Positions 1 through 5,657 of a stretch of 13,578 bases of DNA are shown piece after piece. The notes under the pieces were generated by a model. It was not told where the DNA came from and made no database searches. It saw only the letters and a list, made by a program, of their open reading frames with translations. Source of the stretch: DTPS01 sp049591295 (GTDB lineage Bacteria; Acidobacteriota; UBA4820; DSQY01). The translations under genes were made by a program, and so were the position numbers. Where the stretch lies: positions 1 through 13,578 of the forward strand of contig JBAWEQ010000079.1 in NCBI GenBank assembly GCA_049591295.1. Direction: 5' to 3'. The stretch's first letter is position 1; the number at the start of each line of letters is the position of its first letter.

Positions 1-511
1 GGCCGGGACGGCCCGCCTGCTGGGGCTGCCGGCGTTCGGGCCCGTGCGCGGGAGAGGGATGATGAGACGGATGTTCAGGACGCCTGGCTGCAGGGGGTGC
101 CTGCTGAGGCTGGCCCTGTCGGACCGGTGCGGACGGCTGCGCCGCACGCCCGGCCACCGGTCTGCCCTGCGGTTGGCCTCCTCCTCCGGAGGCCTTCCCC
201 GTTCCCGAAGCGGGTGGCTTGGGGCCCCGGGGAGCATGGGGTGCCTGCGCGGCGGCGGGAGCGCTTTTTTCGGGAGGGGCCGGAGTCCGTTTCTCCTTGC
301 CGGCCTCGGCTGCCGCCGGGGGTTCGGTCGGTTTGGCGGCCTTCTTGGCGGCCGGCTTGGCCACCTTGCCCCCCAGCTTCTCCAGATCCGTTTCGTCCAG
401 CGTGGAGAGATTGGACTTGACGTCGATCCCGAGGGCTTGGAGCTCCTCCAGGAGTTGGTTGGAGGGCACACCCATCTTTTTCGCGAGTTCAAAGACCCGG
501 ATCTTCGCCAT
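1..511 (-). CDS. infB: Translation initiation factor IF-2, N-terminal part (cut by window edge)
   Basis: Reading the minus strand from the ATG at 511-509 gives 170 codons with no stop before the window edge. The protein begins MAKIRVFELAKKMGVPSNQL and continues to about residue 46 as the small IF2_N helical domain. From residue 50 it becomes a low-complexity linker rich in Ala, Pro, Lys, Gly, Gln and Arg, as is usual before the IF-2 GTPase domain. The G domain and the fMet-tRNA-binding C-terminus lie outside the window. IF-2 delivers initiator tRNA to the 30S subunit in the cytoplasm. The start lies 3 nt after the nusA stop, with a GGAGG ribosome site at the end of nusA, so the two genes are co-transcribed and probably translationally coupled. 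Confidence 0.93.
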   Translation of the reverse strand, partial: MAKIRVFELAKKMGVPSNQLLEELQALGIDVKSNLSTLDETDLEKLGGKVAKPAAKKAAKPTEPPAAAEAGKEKRTPAPPEKSAPAAAQAPHAPRGPKPPASGTGKASGGGGQPQGRPVAGRAAQPSAPVRQGQPQQAPPAARRPEHPSHHPSPAHGPERRQPQQAGRPG

Positions 512-514
512 GCC

Positions 515-1909
515 TTATACCTCCCCTCCCTCGGTCCCTGGAGCCCAATTCCTCAGCGCCTGGAGCGTTTTGGGGCCGAGCCCCGAAATGGCCAGGAGCT
601 CCTCGTCCGAGGCCGCGGCGATCGCCTCGGGAGCTGCCAGACCGGCCTCCCGGAGCGCCGCCATCACCCGTTCGGGGACACCCTGAACGGATTCCTGATC
701 GGCGGGCTCCTGCGCCACCGCGGAAGAGTCTGCCACCGCCTCTGAAGGCGCCGCGGCGGGCTCTCCAGCCGCGCCCTCCACTTCGCCCTCCGAGGCCTCC
801 TCCGCTTCCTCGGGCTCGCTCTCGCCTCCGCTCATCATGCTCGTCATGGCGGCCAGGATCTCCTGCTTCTTGGCCTCCTCGCTCTTCACGTCCAGCTCCC
901 AGCCCACGAGGACACCGGCCAGGCGGATGTTCTGCCCGCGCTTTCCGATGGTGAGGGAGATCTGGTCCTCGGGGACCACCACCTCCATCCGCTTCGCTTC
1001 GGAGTCGGTAATCTGGACGCGAGTCACGGTGGCGGGGGCGAGGGCCGCCTTCACGTAGTCGGAGAGCTCCTCCTTGTACGGAATGATGTCGATCTTCTCA
1101 CCGCGCAACTCCCGCGTGACGGCCTGGACCCGCATGCCCCTCATTCCGATGCAGGCCCCGATGGGGTCCACGTCCCGGTCCTTGCTCATCACGGCGATCT
1201 TGGTGCGTTCTCCAGGCTCGCGGGCGGAATTCCGGATGACCACGGTGCCGTCGTAGATCTCCGGCACTTCGGCCTCGAAGAGCTTGGCGACGAAATCCCT
1301 GCTGGCCCTGGAGAGGATGATCTGGCTGCCCTTGGTGTTCTCCCGAACGTCGATGATGAGGGCCCGGATCCTGTCGTTTTGAAGGAATCGCTCTCCCCTG
1401 CACTGCTCGCTGACGGGCAGGAGGGCCTCGGTGCGGCCGATGTCCACGAGGATGTTCCGCTTCTCGATGCGCTTCACCACCCCGTTGATGATGGTTCCCA
1501 CGCGGTCCTTGTACTCCTTGTAGATGATCTCCCGCTCCGCCTCCCGGATCTTCTGGGTGAGCACCTGCTTGGCCTGTTGGGCAGCGATGCGGCCCATGTA
1601 CGGCGTGGTTTCGAGGGGGAACTCAACGGAGTCCCCCACGTTCAGCTCGGGGTCGATTTGGCGGGCCTCCTCGAGGGTCATCTCGATCAGAGGATTCTCC
1701 GGCACGGCGGCTTCCACCACGGCCTTCACCTTGAAGAGGGCGACCTCGCCCGTCTCGTTGTCGAAGTGGCCCACGAAGGCTTCCTGGGAATGCAGCACCC
1801 GCTTGGCTGCCGCGGCCATGGCGTCCTCGAGGGCCGAAACGACGATCTCGCGGTCAATCCCTTTTTCCCGGCCGAGGGCCTCGATGGCCTGTAATAGTTC
1901 GCTGGACAT
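515..1909 (-). CDS. nusA: Transcription termination/antitermination factor NusA
   Basis: The 464-aa protein has the NusA order of domains. Residues 1-125 are the RNA-polymerase-binding N-terminal domain. Residues 135-200 are an S1 domain (VGTIINGVVKRIEKRNILVD, then LLPVSEQ). Residues 205-345 hold two KH domains, with GxxG loops at 255-258 (GMRG) and 322-325 (GKRG). Residues 361-409 are an acidic Glu/Ala/Ser linker. Residues 410-457 form one helix-hairpin-helix-like domain (ISGLGPKTLQ) where E. coli NusA has two acidic repeats. NusA binds elongating polymerase and affects pausing, termination and antitermination. The start is supported by AAGGAGAT about 6 nt upstream. The gene lies 20 nt after rimP and 3 nt before infB, the standard operon order. 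Confidence 0.97.
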   Translation of the reverse strand: MSSELLQAIEALGREKGIDREIVVSALEDAMAAAAKRVLHSQEAFVGHFDNETGEVALFKVKAVVEAAVPENPLIEMTLEEARQIDPELNVGDSVEFPLETTPYMGRIAAQQAKQVLTQKIREAEREIIYKEYKDRVGTIINGVVKRIEKRNILVDIGRTEALLPVSEQCRGERFLQNDRIRALIIDVRENTKGSQIILSRASRDFVAKLFEAEVPEIYDGTVVIRNSAREPGERTKIAVMSKDRDVDPIGACIGMRGMRVQAVTRELRGEKIDIIPYKEELSDYVKAALAPATVTRVQITDSEAKRMEVVVPEDQISLTIGKRGQNIRLAGVLVGWELDVKSEEAKKQEILAAMTSMMSGGESEPEEAEEASEGEVEGAAGEPAAAPSEAVADSSAVAQEPADQESVQGVPERVMAALREAGLAAPEAIAAASDEELLAISGLGPKTLQALRNWAPGTEGGEV

Positions 1910-1929
1910 GATGTATCTCCTTGTTTATC

Positions 1930-2397
1930 CTATGGAAACTGGAAGACCAGGTGGGCCTTCTTGATGCGGTCAACGGCCACTCGGCGAGTCTCATTGCCCA
2001 TGTCGAGGAGGACCTCTTCGCCCTCCGTTCCCGCCAAATCGCCCTCGAGCACCTGGCCCGCCTCCGGCCCGCCGGCTCCCAGGATCAGCCGGGCTTTGCA
2101 CCCCTTGAACCGATCATAATCCTTCAACTCCCTGAGGGGGCGCTCCACCCCAGGGGACGACACTTCCAACTCGTAGGCGTGGGGAATCAGGTCCTCCACG
2201 TCCAATTGCGCGGACAGATGGCGCGAGACCTTCTCGCAGTCCTCGATGGTCACGGCGCCGTCCATCCGGTCGAGGGTGATGCGGAACCACCATCGCCGTC
2301 CGGCCAGTCTGGATTCCAGATCGAACAATTCCAGGCCGAACAAAGCCGCGGTCCCCTGAGCGAGCGTTCGGAGCCTCTCCATCCAAGGCGCGTCCAT
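1930..2397 (-). CDS. rimP: Ribosome maturation factor RimP
   Basis: This 155-aa protein has the usual RimP length. Family signatures are YELEVSSPGVERPLR near residues 75-89, followed by the DYDRFKG segment that joins the N-terminal alpha/beta domain to the C-terminal SH3-like barrel. RimP assists 30S subunit assembly in the cytoplasm. It is first in the rimP-nusA-infB operon. The start at 2397 is preceded by GAGGGACGGGA, a modest ribosome site. A second Met at residue 6 (2382) is possible but has no better site. The stop is TAG. A hairpin plus U-tract ends only 11 nt before the start codon (see 2409-2435), so expression of the operon may be attenuated in its leader. Confidence 0.95.
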   Translation of the reverse strand: MDAPWMERLRTLAQGTAALFGLELFDLESRLAGRRWWFRITLDRMDGAVTIEDCEKVSRHLSAQLDVEDLIPHAYELEVSSPGVERPLRELKDYDRFKGCKARLILGAGGPEAGQVLEGDLAGTEGEEVLLDMGNETRRVAVDRIKKAHLVFQFP

Positions 2398-2408
2398 TCC
2401 CGTCCCTC

Positions 2409-2435
2409 AAAAAAAAAGTGGGCATAGTGCCCACT
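2409..2435 (-). terminator. Intrinsic terminator-like hairpin in the rimP leader (candidate attenuator)
   Basis: On the minus strand, AGTGGGCA, the 3-nt loop CTA and TGCCCACT form a perfect 8-bp stem (2435-2417). Nine T follow immediately (2417-2409). The T-run abuts the rimP ribosome site. No minus-strand gene lies upstream because tpiA points the other way. The RNA that crosses this element is therefore the rimP-nusA-infB leader or antisense RNA from tpiA. On the plus strand the hairpin is preceded by A's and has no U-tract, so it does not act in that direction. The structure is seen directly; the regulatory role is inferred. Confidence 0.75.
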
Positions 2436-2441
2436 GTCACA

Positions 2442-2470
2442 AACTTAGCACAAAAAACATAAGCACGCAA
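2442..2470 (-). promoter_or_regulatory. Candidate sigma-70-like promoter for rimP-nusA-infB
   Basis: On the minus strand there is TTGCGT (2470-2465), a 17-nt spacer and TAAGTT (2447-2442). A TG one base upstream of the -10 (TGCTAAGTT) gives an extended -10 form. Each hexamer matches the consensus at only three of six positions. A start of transcription near 2435 would place the hairpin at 2417-2435 at the extreme 5' end of the mRNA, which is unusual for an attenuator. The true promoter may lie farther upstream. Confidence 0.3.
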
Positions 2471-2504
2471 GGACTCCTTGCGCCCACCGGCACGCCGGCG
2501 GGCG
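2466..2504. repeat. Two adjacent inverted repeats in the rimP/tpiA divergent region
   Basis: The first is a perfect 8-bp palindrome with a one-base centre, CGCAAGGA-C-TCCTTGCG (2466-2482). It abuts and shares two bases with a GC-rich hairpin in which CGCCC (2481-2485) pairs with GGGCG (2500-2504) and CCGG (2487-2490) pairs with CCGG (2495-2498) around a CACG loop. They lie between the two divergent genes and overlap the weak rimP -35 candidate. They could be an operator or part of a structured rimP leader. I see no sequence that identifies a known regulator. Confidence 0.45.
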
Positions 2505-2546
2505 CAGCCCCATGGGCACCGCGGCTGGCGCGCCCCGCTGGCTGGA

Positions 2547-2555
2547 TGATACACT
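2547..2555 (+). promoter_or_regulatory. Candidate extended -10 element for tpiA
   Basis: TGATACACT has the TGnTAnnnT form of an extended -10 element. The TACACT hexamer matches the consensus at four of six positions. No convincing -35 lies 17 nt upstream in the GC-rich flank. Transcription from about 2562 would give a leader of about 53 nt before the tpiA start chosen here, and would exclude the upstream in-frame ATG at 2546. Confidence 0.3.
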
Positions 2556-2614
2556 CTTTTCACCACGGTCCCAAGAGGACGGAATGGGATTCGGAATTCG
2601 GGGAAGGAATCGAG

Positions 2615-3349
2615 ATGGAACCCCTGCTGATCGCCGCGAACTGGAAGATGTACATGACCACCCGGGAGGTCCGCGATTTCTTCCGTCAGTGGGCAGATGA
2701 TCCACCCCCACCCAGCCGGGAGGTCGCCTTCTTCCCGCCATTCCCCCTGCTTTCCCTGGTCCGGGATCTCATGCCGAAGGGCTCCGCGCTGGGCGCGCAG
2801 AACAGCCATGAGGCCCACGAAGGGGCTTTCACCGGCGAGGTCTCCTGCCGCCTGCTGAGGGACGTCGGGTGCTCCTACGTCCTGGTCGGCCACTCCGAGC
2901 GCAGGCACCTCTTCGGCGAGAGCGAGGAGCGGCTGGCTGGCAAGTTCCGGACGGCCCTCGCCTGCGGCCTCCGCCCCATCCTCTGCGTGGGGGAGACTCT
3001 CGCCCAGAGGCAGGAGGGAAATACGCTTGCCGTGGTCCTGGGGCAGCTGGCCGCGGCCCTGGGCGAGGAGCCGCCCGCTGCGGGGTTCGACCTCGCCTAC
3101 GAGCCGGTATGGGCCATCGGCACCGGCCACGTCGCCCGGACCGAGGACGCCGAGTCGGTCCACGAGGCTCTGTGCGCCTGGTTGCGCGAGCGCGGAGCCG
3201 GAACCGACGCCCGCATCCTCTACGGCGGCTCCGTGAAGCCCGGCAACGCCGCCGAACTGCTCGCCCAGCCTTCCGTTCACGGCCTCCTCGTGGGAGGGGC
3301 CAGCCTGGACCCCGCCTCCTTCCGCGCCATCCTGGCGGCGGGAACCTGA
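2615..3349 (+). CDS. tpiA: Triosephosphate isomerase
   Basis: The 244-aa protein interconverts dihydroxyacetone phosphate and glyceraldehyde-3-phosphate in glycolysis and gluconeogenesis. All catalytic residues are visible: N9 and K11 in AANWKMY, H93 in VGHSERR, and E163 in AYEPVWAIGTG, whose flexible loop 6 follows. The phosphate-binding segments LYGGSVKPGNAAEL (202-215) and GLLVGGASL (223-231) are intact. An in-frame ATG exists at 2546. I choose 2615 because AAGGA lies 6 nt upstream, because the protein then begins with the usual few residues before the first beta strand, and because the upstream extension looks non-coding. The gene is transcribed away from rimP. No secG or other glycolytic gene follows it. 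Confidence 0.97.
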   Translation: MEPLLIAANWKMYMTTREVRDFFRQWADDPPPPSREVAFFPPFPLLSLVRDLMPKGSALGAQNSHEAHEGAFTGEVSCRLLRDVGCSYVLVGHSERRHLFGESEERLAGKFRTALACGLRPILCVGETLAQRQEGNTLAVVLGQLAAALGEEPPAAGFDLAYEPVWAIGTGHVARTEDAESVHEALCAWLRERGAGTDARILYGGSVKPGNAAELLAQPSVHGLLVGGASLDPASFRAILAAGT

Positions 3350-3370
3350 TAAGGGATGGTGGATGAGGAG

Positions 3371-3398
3371 CGGCCGCTGGCGGGCCGTTTCCCTTTTT
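3371..3398 (+). terminator. Possible intrinsic terminator after tpiA
   Basis: CGGCC (3371-3375), a 7-nt loop and GGCCG (3383-3387) form a 5-bp GC stem followed by TTTCCCTTTTT. An outer pairing of AAGGGA (3351-3356), just after the tpiA stop, with TCCCTT (3390-3395) would compete with the U-rich tail. The stem is short and the T-run is interrupted, so the call is moderate. Confidence 0.4.
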
Positions 3399-3540
3399 CC
3401 TGACTCTCCCACTTTTTACTCCTCACTCCCCTGCTGGCGGTCACCAGAGGCCAGTGCGCGGTGCCCCTTCCACCCATCGCGCCCTGGAGAGCGCTCCCGC
3501 GGCCGTCATGGGGAGGAGGCTTTTGCTCCTCACTCCTCCC
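3388..3540. repeat. Pyrimidine-rich tract with a short direct repeat in the tpiA-FTCD spacer
   Basis: Bases 3388-3433 are almost all C and T on the plus strand. The 16-base unit TTTTACTCCTCACTCC (3414-3429) recurs with one change (TTTTGCTCCTCACTCC, 3521-3536). The second copy can fold back on the purines before it: GAGGAG (3513-3518) pairs with CTCCTC (3526-3531), or GGGAGGA (3511-3517) pairs with TCCTCCC (3534-3540). The 3350-3628 spacer holds no gene that I can support. These look like remnants of a low-complexity intergenic repeat. A role in regulation is possible but not shown. Confidence 0.45.
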
Positions 3541-3569
3541 ATCCCCTGGCACCCGGCCACCTCTGCCGC

Positions 3570-3575
3570 TATGAT
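3570..3575 (+). promoter_or_regulatory. Candidate -10 box for the FTCD gene
   Basis: TATGAT matches the TATAAT consensus at five of six positions and lies 53 nt before the FTCD start codon. The region 17 nt upstream (TGGCAC) is a poor -35. The TGGCAC is not followed by TTGC at sigma-54 spacing, so a sigma-54 promoter is not supported. Confidence 0.3.
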
Positions 3576-3628
3576 GGGCGCCGGGGGCGGGCGGCGATCG
3601 GCCGACTCCCATATCAGGAGGGATTTTC

Positions 3629-5461
3629 ATGGCGAAGCTCGTCGAATGCGTCCCCAATTTTTCGGAGGGACGCGATAAGGCCGTCATTCAGCAGATCACC
3701 GACGCCATCGAATCGGTGGCGGGAGTGGTCCTCAAGGACGTGGACCCGGGTGAGGATATGAACCGCGTGGTGGTCACCTTCTTCGGTCCGCCCGAGGCGG
3801 CCGCCGAGGCGGCGTTCCGAGGGATCAAACGGGCTTCCGAGCTCATCGACATGAGCCGGCACCACGGCACCCATCCCCGCATGGGCGCCACGGACGTCTG
3901 CCCCTTCGTCCCCGTGAACGAGGTCTTGGTGGAGGAGTGCGTCGAGCTGTCCCGTGCCCTGGGGCGGCGCGTGGGCGAGGAGCTGGCCATTCCGGTCTAC
4001 CTCTACGAATACGCCGCCACGCGGCCAGAGCGGAGAAACCTAGCCAACATCCGCCGGGGCGAATACGAAGGGCTGGCCGAGAAGCTGAAGGACCCCGAGT
4101 GGGCGCCGGACTTCGGGCCGGCCACCTTCAATGCCCGGTCCGGCGCGACGGTCATCGGGGCCCGCGAGTTCCTCATCGCCTACAACATCGACCTCAACTC
4201 CCGGAACAAGGACCACGCCACGGACATCGCCTTCATGCTCCGGGAGAAGGGCCGGAGCGTTCGCCGCGGCAACGTCCGTCCCTTCTACTACATGGGCACG
4301 CTGCTGAAACACGAGAAGGGGCGCTTCTTCTGCGGCTCCTGCGAGGCCGAGTTCCCGGACCCTGACGCGCTCTTCGGCCACATCCAGACGGTCCACGGCT
4401 ACGACGGCCGCGAGCTCTACCGCCTCAACGACGCGGACCCCGATCGCCTCGCGGGGGAGTCCGTGAAGCAGCCCGGCCTCTTCAACCACTGCAAGGCCAT
4501 CGGCTGGGAGGTGCCGCAGTTCGGGCGGGTCCAGATCTCCATCAACCTGACCAACTACCGGATCACCCCCACCCACGCCGTCTTGGAAAAGGCCAGGGAG
4601 CTGGCCGCGGAGCGGGGGCTCGTGGTGACGGGGAGCGAGATCGTAGGCCTGGTGCCTCTCCAGGCCATGGTGGAGACGGGGAAGTTCTACCTGGCGCGCC
4701 AGGGGCGTTGCACCGGCATCCCGCTGGAAGACGTGGTGGAGACGGCCGTGCAGAGCCTCGGGCTCCGGGACGTGGCCCCCTTCGATGTCCGCGAGAAGGT
4801 CATCGGCTACCCCGAACCCGCCGAGGGAGCGCTCATCACCCAGCGCACCGACGCCTTCGTCCACGAGGTCTCCAGGGATTCGCCGGCCCCGGGCGGCGGC
4901 TCCGTGGCGGCACTCGCGGGGGCCCTCGGGGCGGCGCTGGCCTCCATGGTGGCCAACCTCACCGTCGGCAAGCCGGGCTACGAAGGGACCTTCGAGGCCA
5001 TGGACGAGACCGCAGAGGCAGCCCAGGCCGCCAAGGACGACCTGCTGGCCGCGGTGGACGAGGACACGCGCGCCTTCAACGCCTACATGGAGGCCCTCCG
5101 TCTGCCCAAGACCACCCAGGAGGAGAAGGCGGCCCGCAAGGCAGCCATGCAGGCGGGCCTCAAGCAGGCCGTCGCGGTGCCCTTGGAGACGGCCCGAACC
5201 TGCCTCAAGGCCCTCGCTTTGGCCAAGCGGGCGGCGGAGGAGGGCAACCGGAACTCCGTCTCGGACGCGGGCGTCGGCGCCCAGATGGCCTTCGCCGGCC
5301 TCAAGGGGGGCATCCTCAACGTCCTCATCAACCTGGGAGGCATCGACGACGCCCCCTTCGTGGCCGAGATGAAGCAGGAGTGCGGGCGCCTCGAACGGCA
5401 GGCCACGGCGCTCCTTGAGGAGACCACGGCCACCGTGCTGGGCAGGATCGGCAAGAAATAG
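3629..5461 (+). CDS. ftcD: Bifunctional glutamate formimidoyltransferase / formimidoyltetrahydrofolate cyclodeaminase with zinc-finger insert
   Basis: The 610-aa fusion has the mammalian FTCD order. The formiminotransferase N- and C-subdomains span about 1-210 and 288-375. A linker follows, and the cyclodeaminase domain spans about 404-605. It moves the formimino group from formiminoglutamate (histidine breakdown) to tetrahydrofolate and then releases ammonia to give 5,10-methenyl-THF. H82 in THPRMGATDVCPF corresponds to the catalytic His of the transferase. The cyclodeaminase shows SPAPGGGSVAALAG (418-431) and LPKTTQEEK (492-500). Human FTCD is about 540 aa. Most of the extra length is an insert at about 211-287 holding C235, C238, H251 and H256 in C2H2 zinc-finger spacing. 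The start has AGGAGG 7 nt upstream. No hut or folate genes adjoin it, and it appears to be a single-gene unit. Confidence 0.95.
   Translation: MAKLVECVPNFSEGRDKAVIQQITDAIESVAGVVLKDVDPGEDMNRVVVTFFGPPEAAAEAAFRGIKRASELIDMSRHHGTHPRMGATDVCPFVPVNEVLVEECVELSRALGRRVGEELAIPVYLYEYAATRPERRNLANIRRGEYEGLAEKLKDPEWAPDFGPATFNARSGATVIGAREFLIAYNIDLNSRNKDHATDIAFMLREKGRSVRRGNVRPFYYMGTLLKHEKGRFFCGSCEAEFPDPDALFGHIQTVHGYDGRELYRLNDADPDRLAGESVKQPGLFNHCKAIGWEVPQFGRVQISINLTNYRITPTHAVLEKARELAAERGLVVTGSEIVGLVPLQAMVETGKFYLARQGRCTGIPLEDVVETAVQSLGLRDVAPFDVREKVIGYPEPAEGALITQRTDAFVHEVSRDSPAPGGGSVAALAGALGAALASMVANLTVGKPGYEGTFEAMDETAEAAQAAKDDLLAAVDEDTRAFNAYMEALRLPKTTQEEKAARKAAMQAGLKQAVAVPLETARTCLKALALAKRAAEEGNRNSVSDAGVGAQMAFAGLKGGILNVLINLGGIDDAPFVAEMKQECGRLERQATALLEETTATVLGRIGKK
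4331..4396 (+). other. C2H2 zinc-finger-like motif inside FTCD
   Basis: Residues 235-256 read C-x2-C-x12-H-x4-H, with F242 and L248 at the two conserved hydrophobic-core positions and F233 two residues before the first Cys. This matches the full classical pattern (F/Y)-x-C-x2-C-x3-F-x5-L-x2-H-x4-H. It lies inside the insert of the transferase domain, between the conserved MLREKGR segment (ends about 209) and KAIGWEV (starts 289). Zinc binding is inferred from the pattern. A role in nucleic-acid binding, dimer contacts or folate-channel stability cannot be told from sequence. Confidence 0.7.
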
Positions 5462-5480
5462 GCGCCTCCCTTGGCCCCCC

Positions 5481-5512
5481 GGCGGCCCGCGCCCCTGTGG
5501 GGCCGGGCCGCC
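5481..5512 (+). terminator. Strong GC hairpin downstream of FTCD, probable terminator
   Basis: GGCGGCCCG (5481-5489) pairs with CGGGCCGCC (5504-5512). Inside it, GCCCC (5491-5495) pairs with GGGGC (5499-5503) around a TGT loop, with one bulged C. The hairpin begins 20 nt after the FTCD stop. Only TTCT follows instead of a proper U-run, so termination may be weak or may use a U-tract-independent mechanism. The rest of the 5462-5657 spacer holds no gene. Confidence 0.5.
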
Positions 5513-5603
5513 TTCTCCCATGCCCATCTAAAGAATTCGGGCGGCGTCCCGGCGCGGCCGAGGCCCAGCCGCGGTTCGGAGCCGGCAAAGGGGCCTAGCC
5601 TAT

Positions 5604-5631
5604 TTTGGACGGGCATTCGCGGGTATATACT
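5604..5631 (+). promoter_or_regulatory. Candidate promoter for the purA-led operon
   Basis: TATACT (5626-5631) matches the -10 consensus at five of six positions. Upstream, TTTGGA (5604-5609, 16-nt spacer) or TTGGAC (5605-5610, 15-nt spacer) is a weak -35. A start of transcription near 5638 would give a leader of about 20 nt that just includes the purA ribosome site. It is the only promoter-like element I see before the six overlapping genes. Confidence 0.4.
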
Positions 5632-5657
5632 TGGACCGGACTTCAGAGGGGTGCACC

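Noticed and set aside
44..745. Plus-strand ORF of 233 codons across the infB/nusA junction
   Set aside because: It is antisense to two well-supported genes and has no domain features.
2546..2614. Upstream ATG giving tpiA a 23-residue extension
   Set aside because: No ribosome site precedes it, it overlaps a candidate -10 element, and TpiA normally begins a few residues before the AANWK motif.
3547..3552. TGGCAC, the first half of a sigma-54 promoter
   Set aside because: No TTGC follows at the required spacing, so the full element is absent.
3454..3678. Small plus-strand ORF of 74 codons in the tpiA-FTCD spacer
   Set aside because: It runs into the FTCD start in another frame, has no good ribosome site, and covers the repeat-rich spacer.
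4040..5527. Long minus-strand ORF (495 codons) opposite FTCD
   Set aside because: Its residues are those expected from the complement of a GC-rich gene. It has no recognisable domain, and the plus-strand frame is clearly FTCD.
5631..5657. Upstream ATG giving purA nine more residues
   Set aside because: The ATG at 5658 has AGAGGGG at good spacing and gives the normal start a few residues before the GQWGDEGKGK loop.
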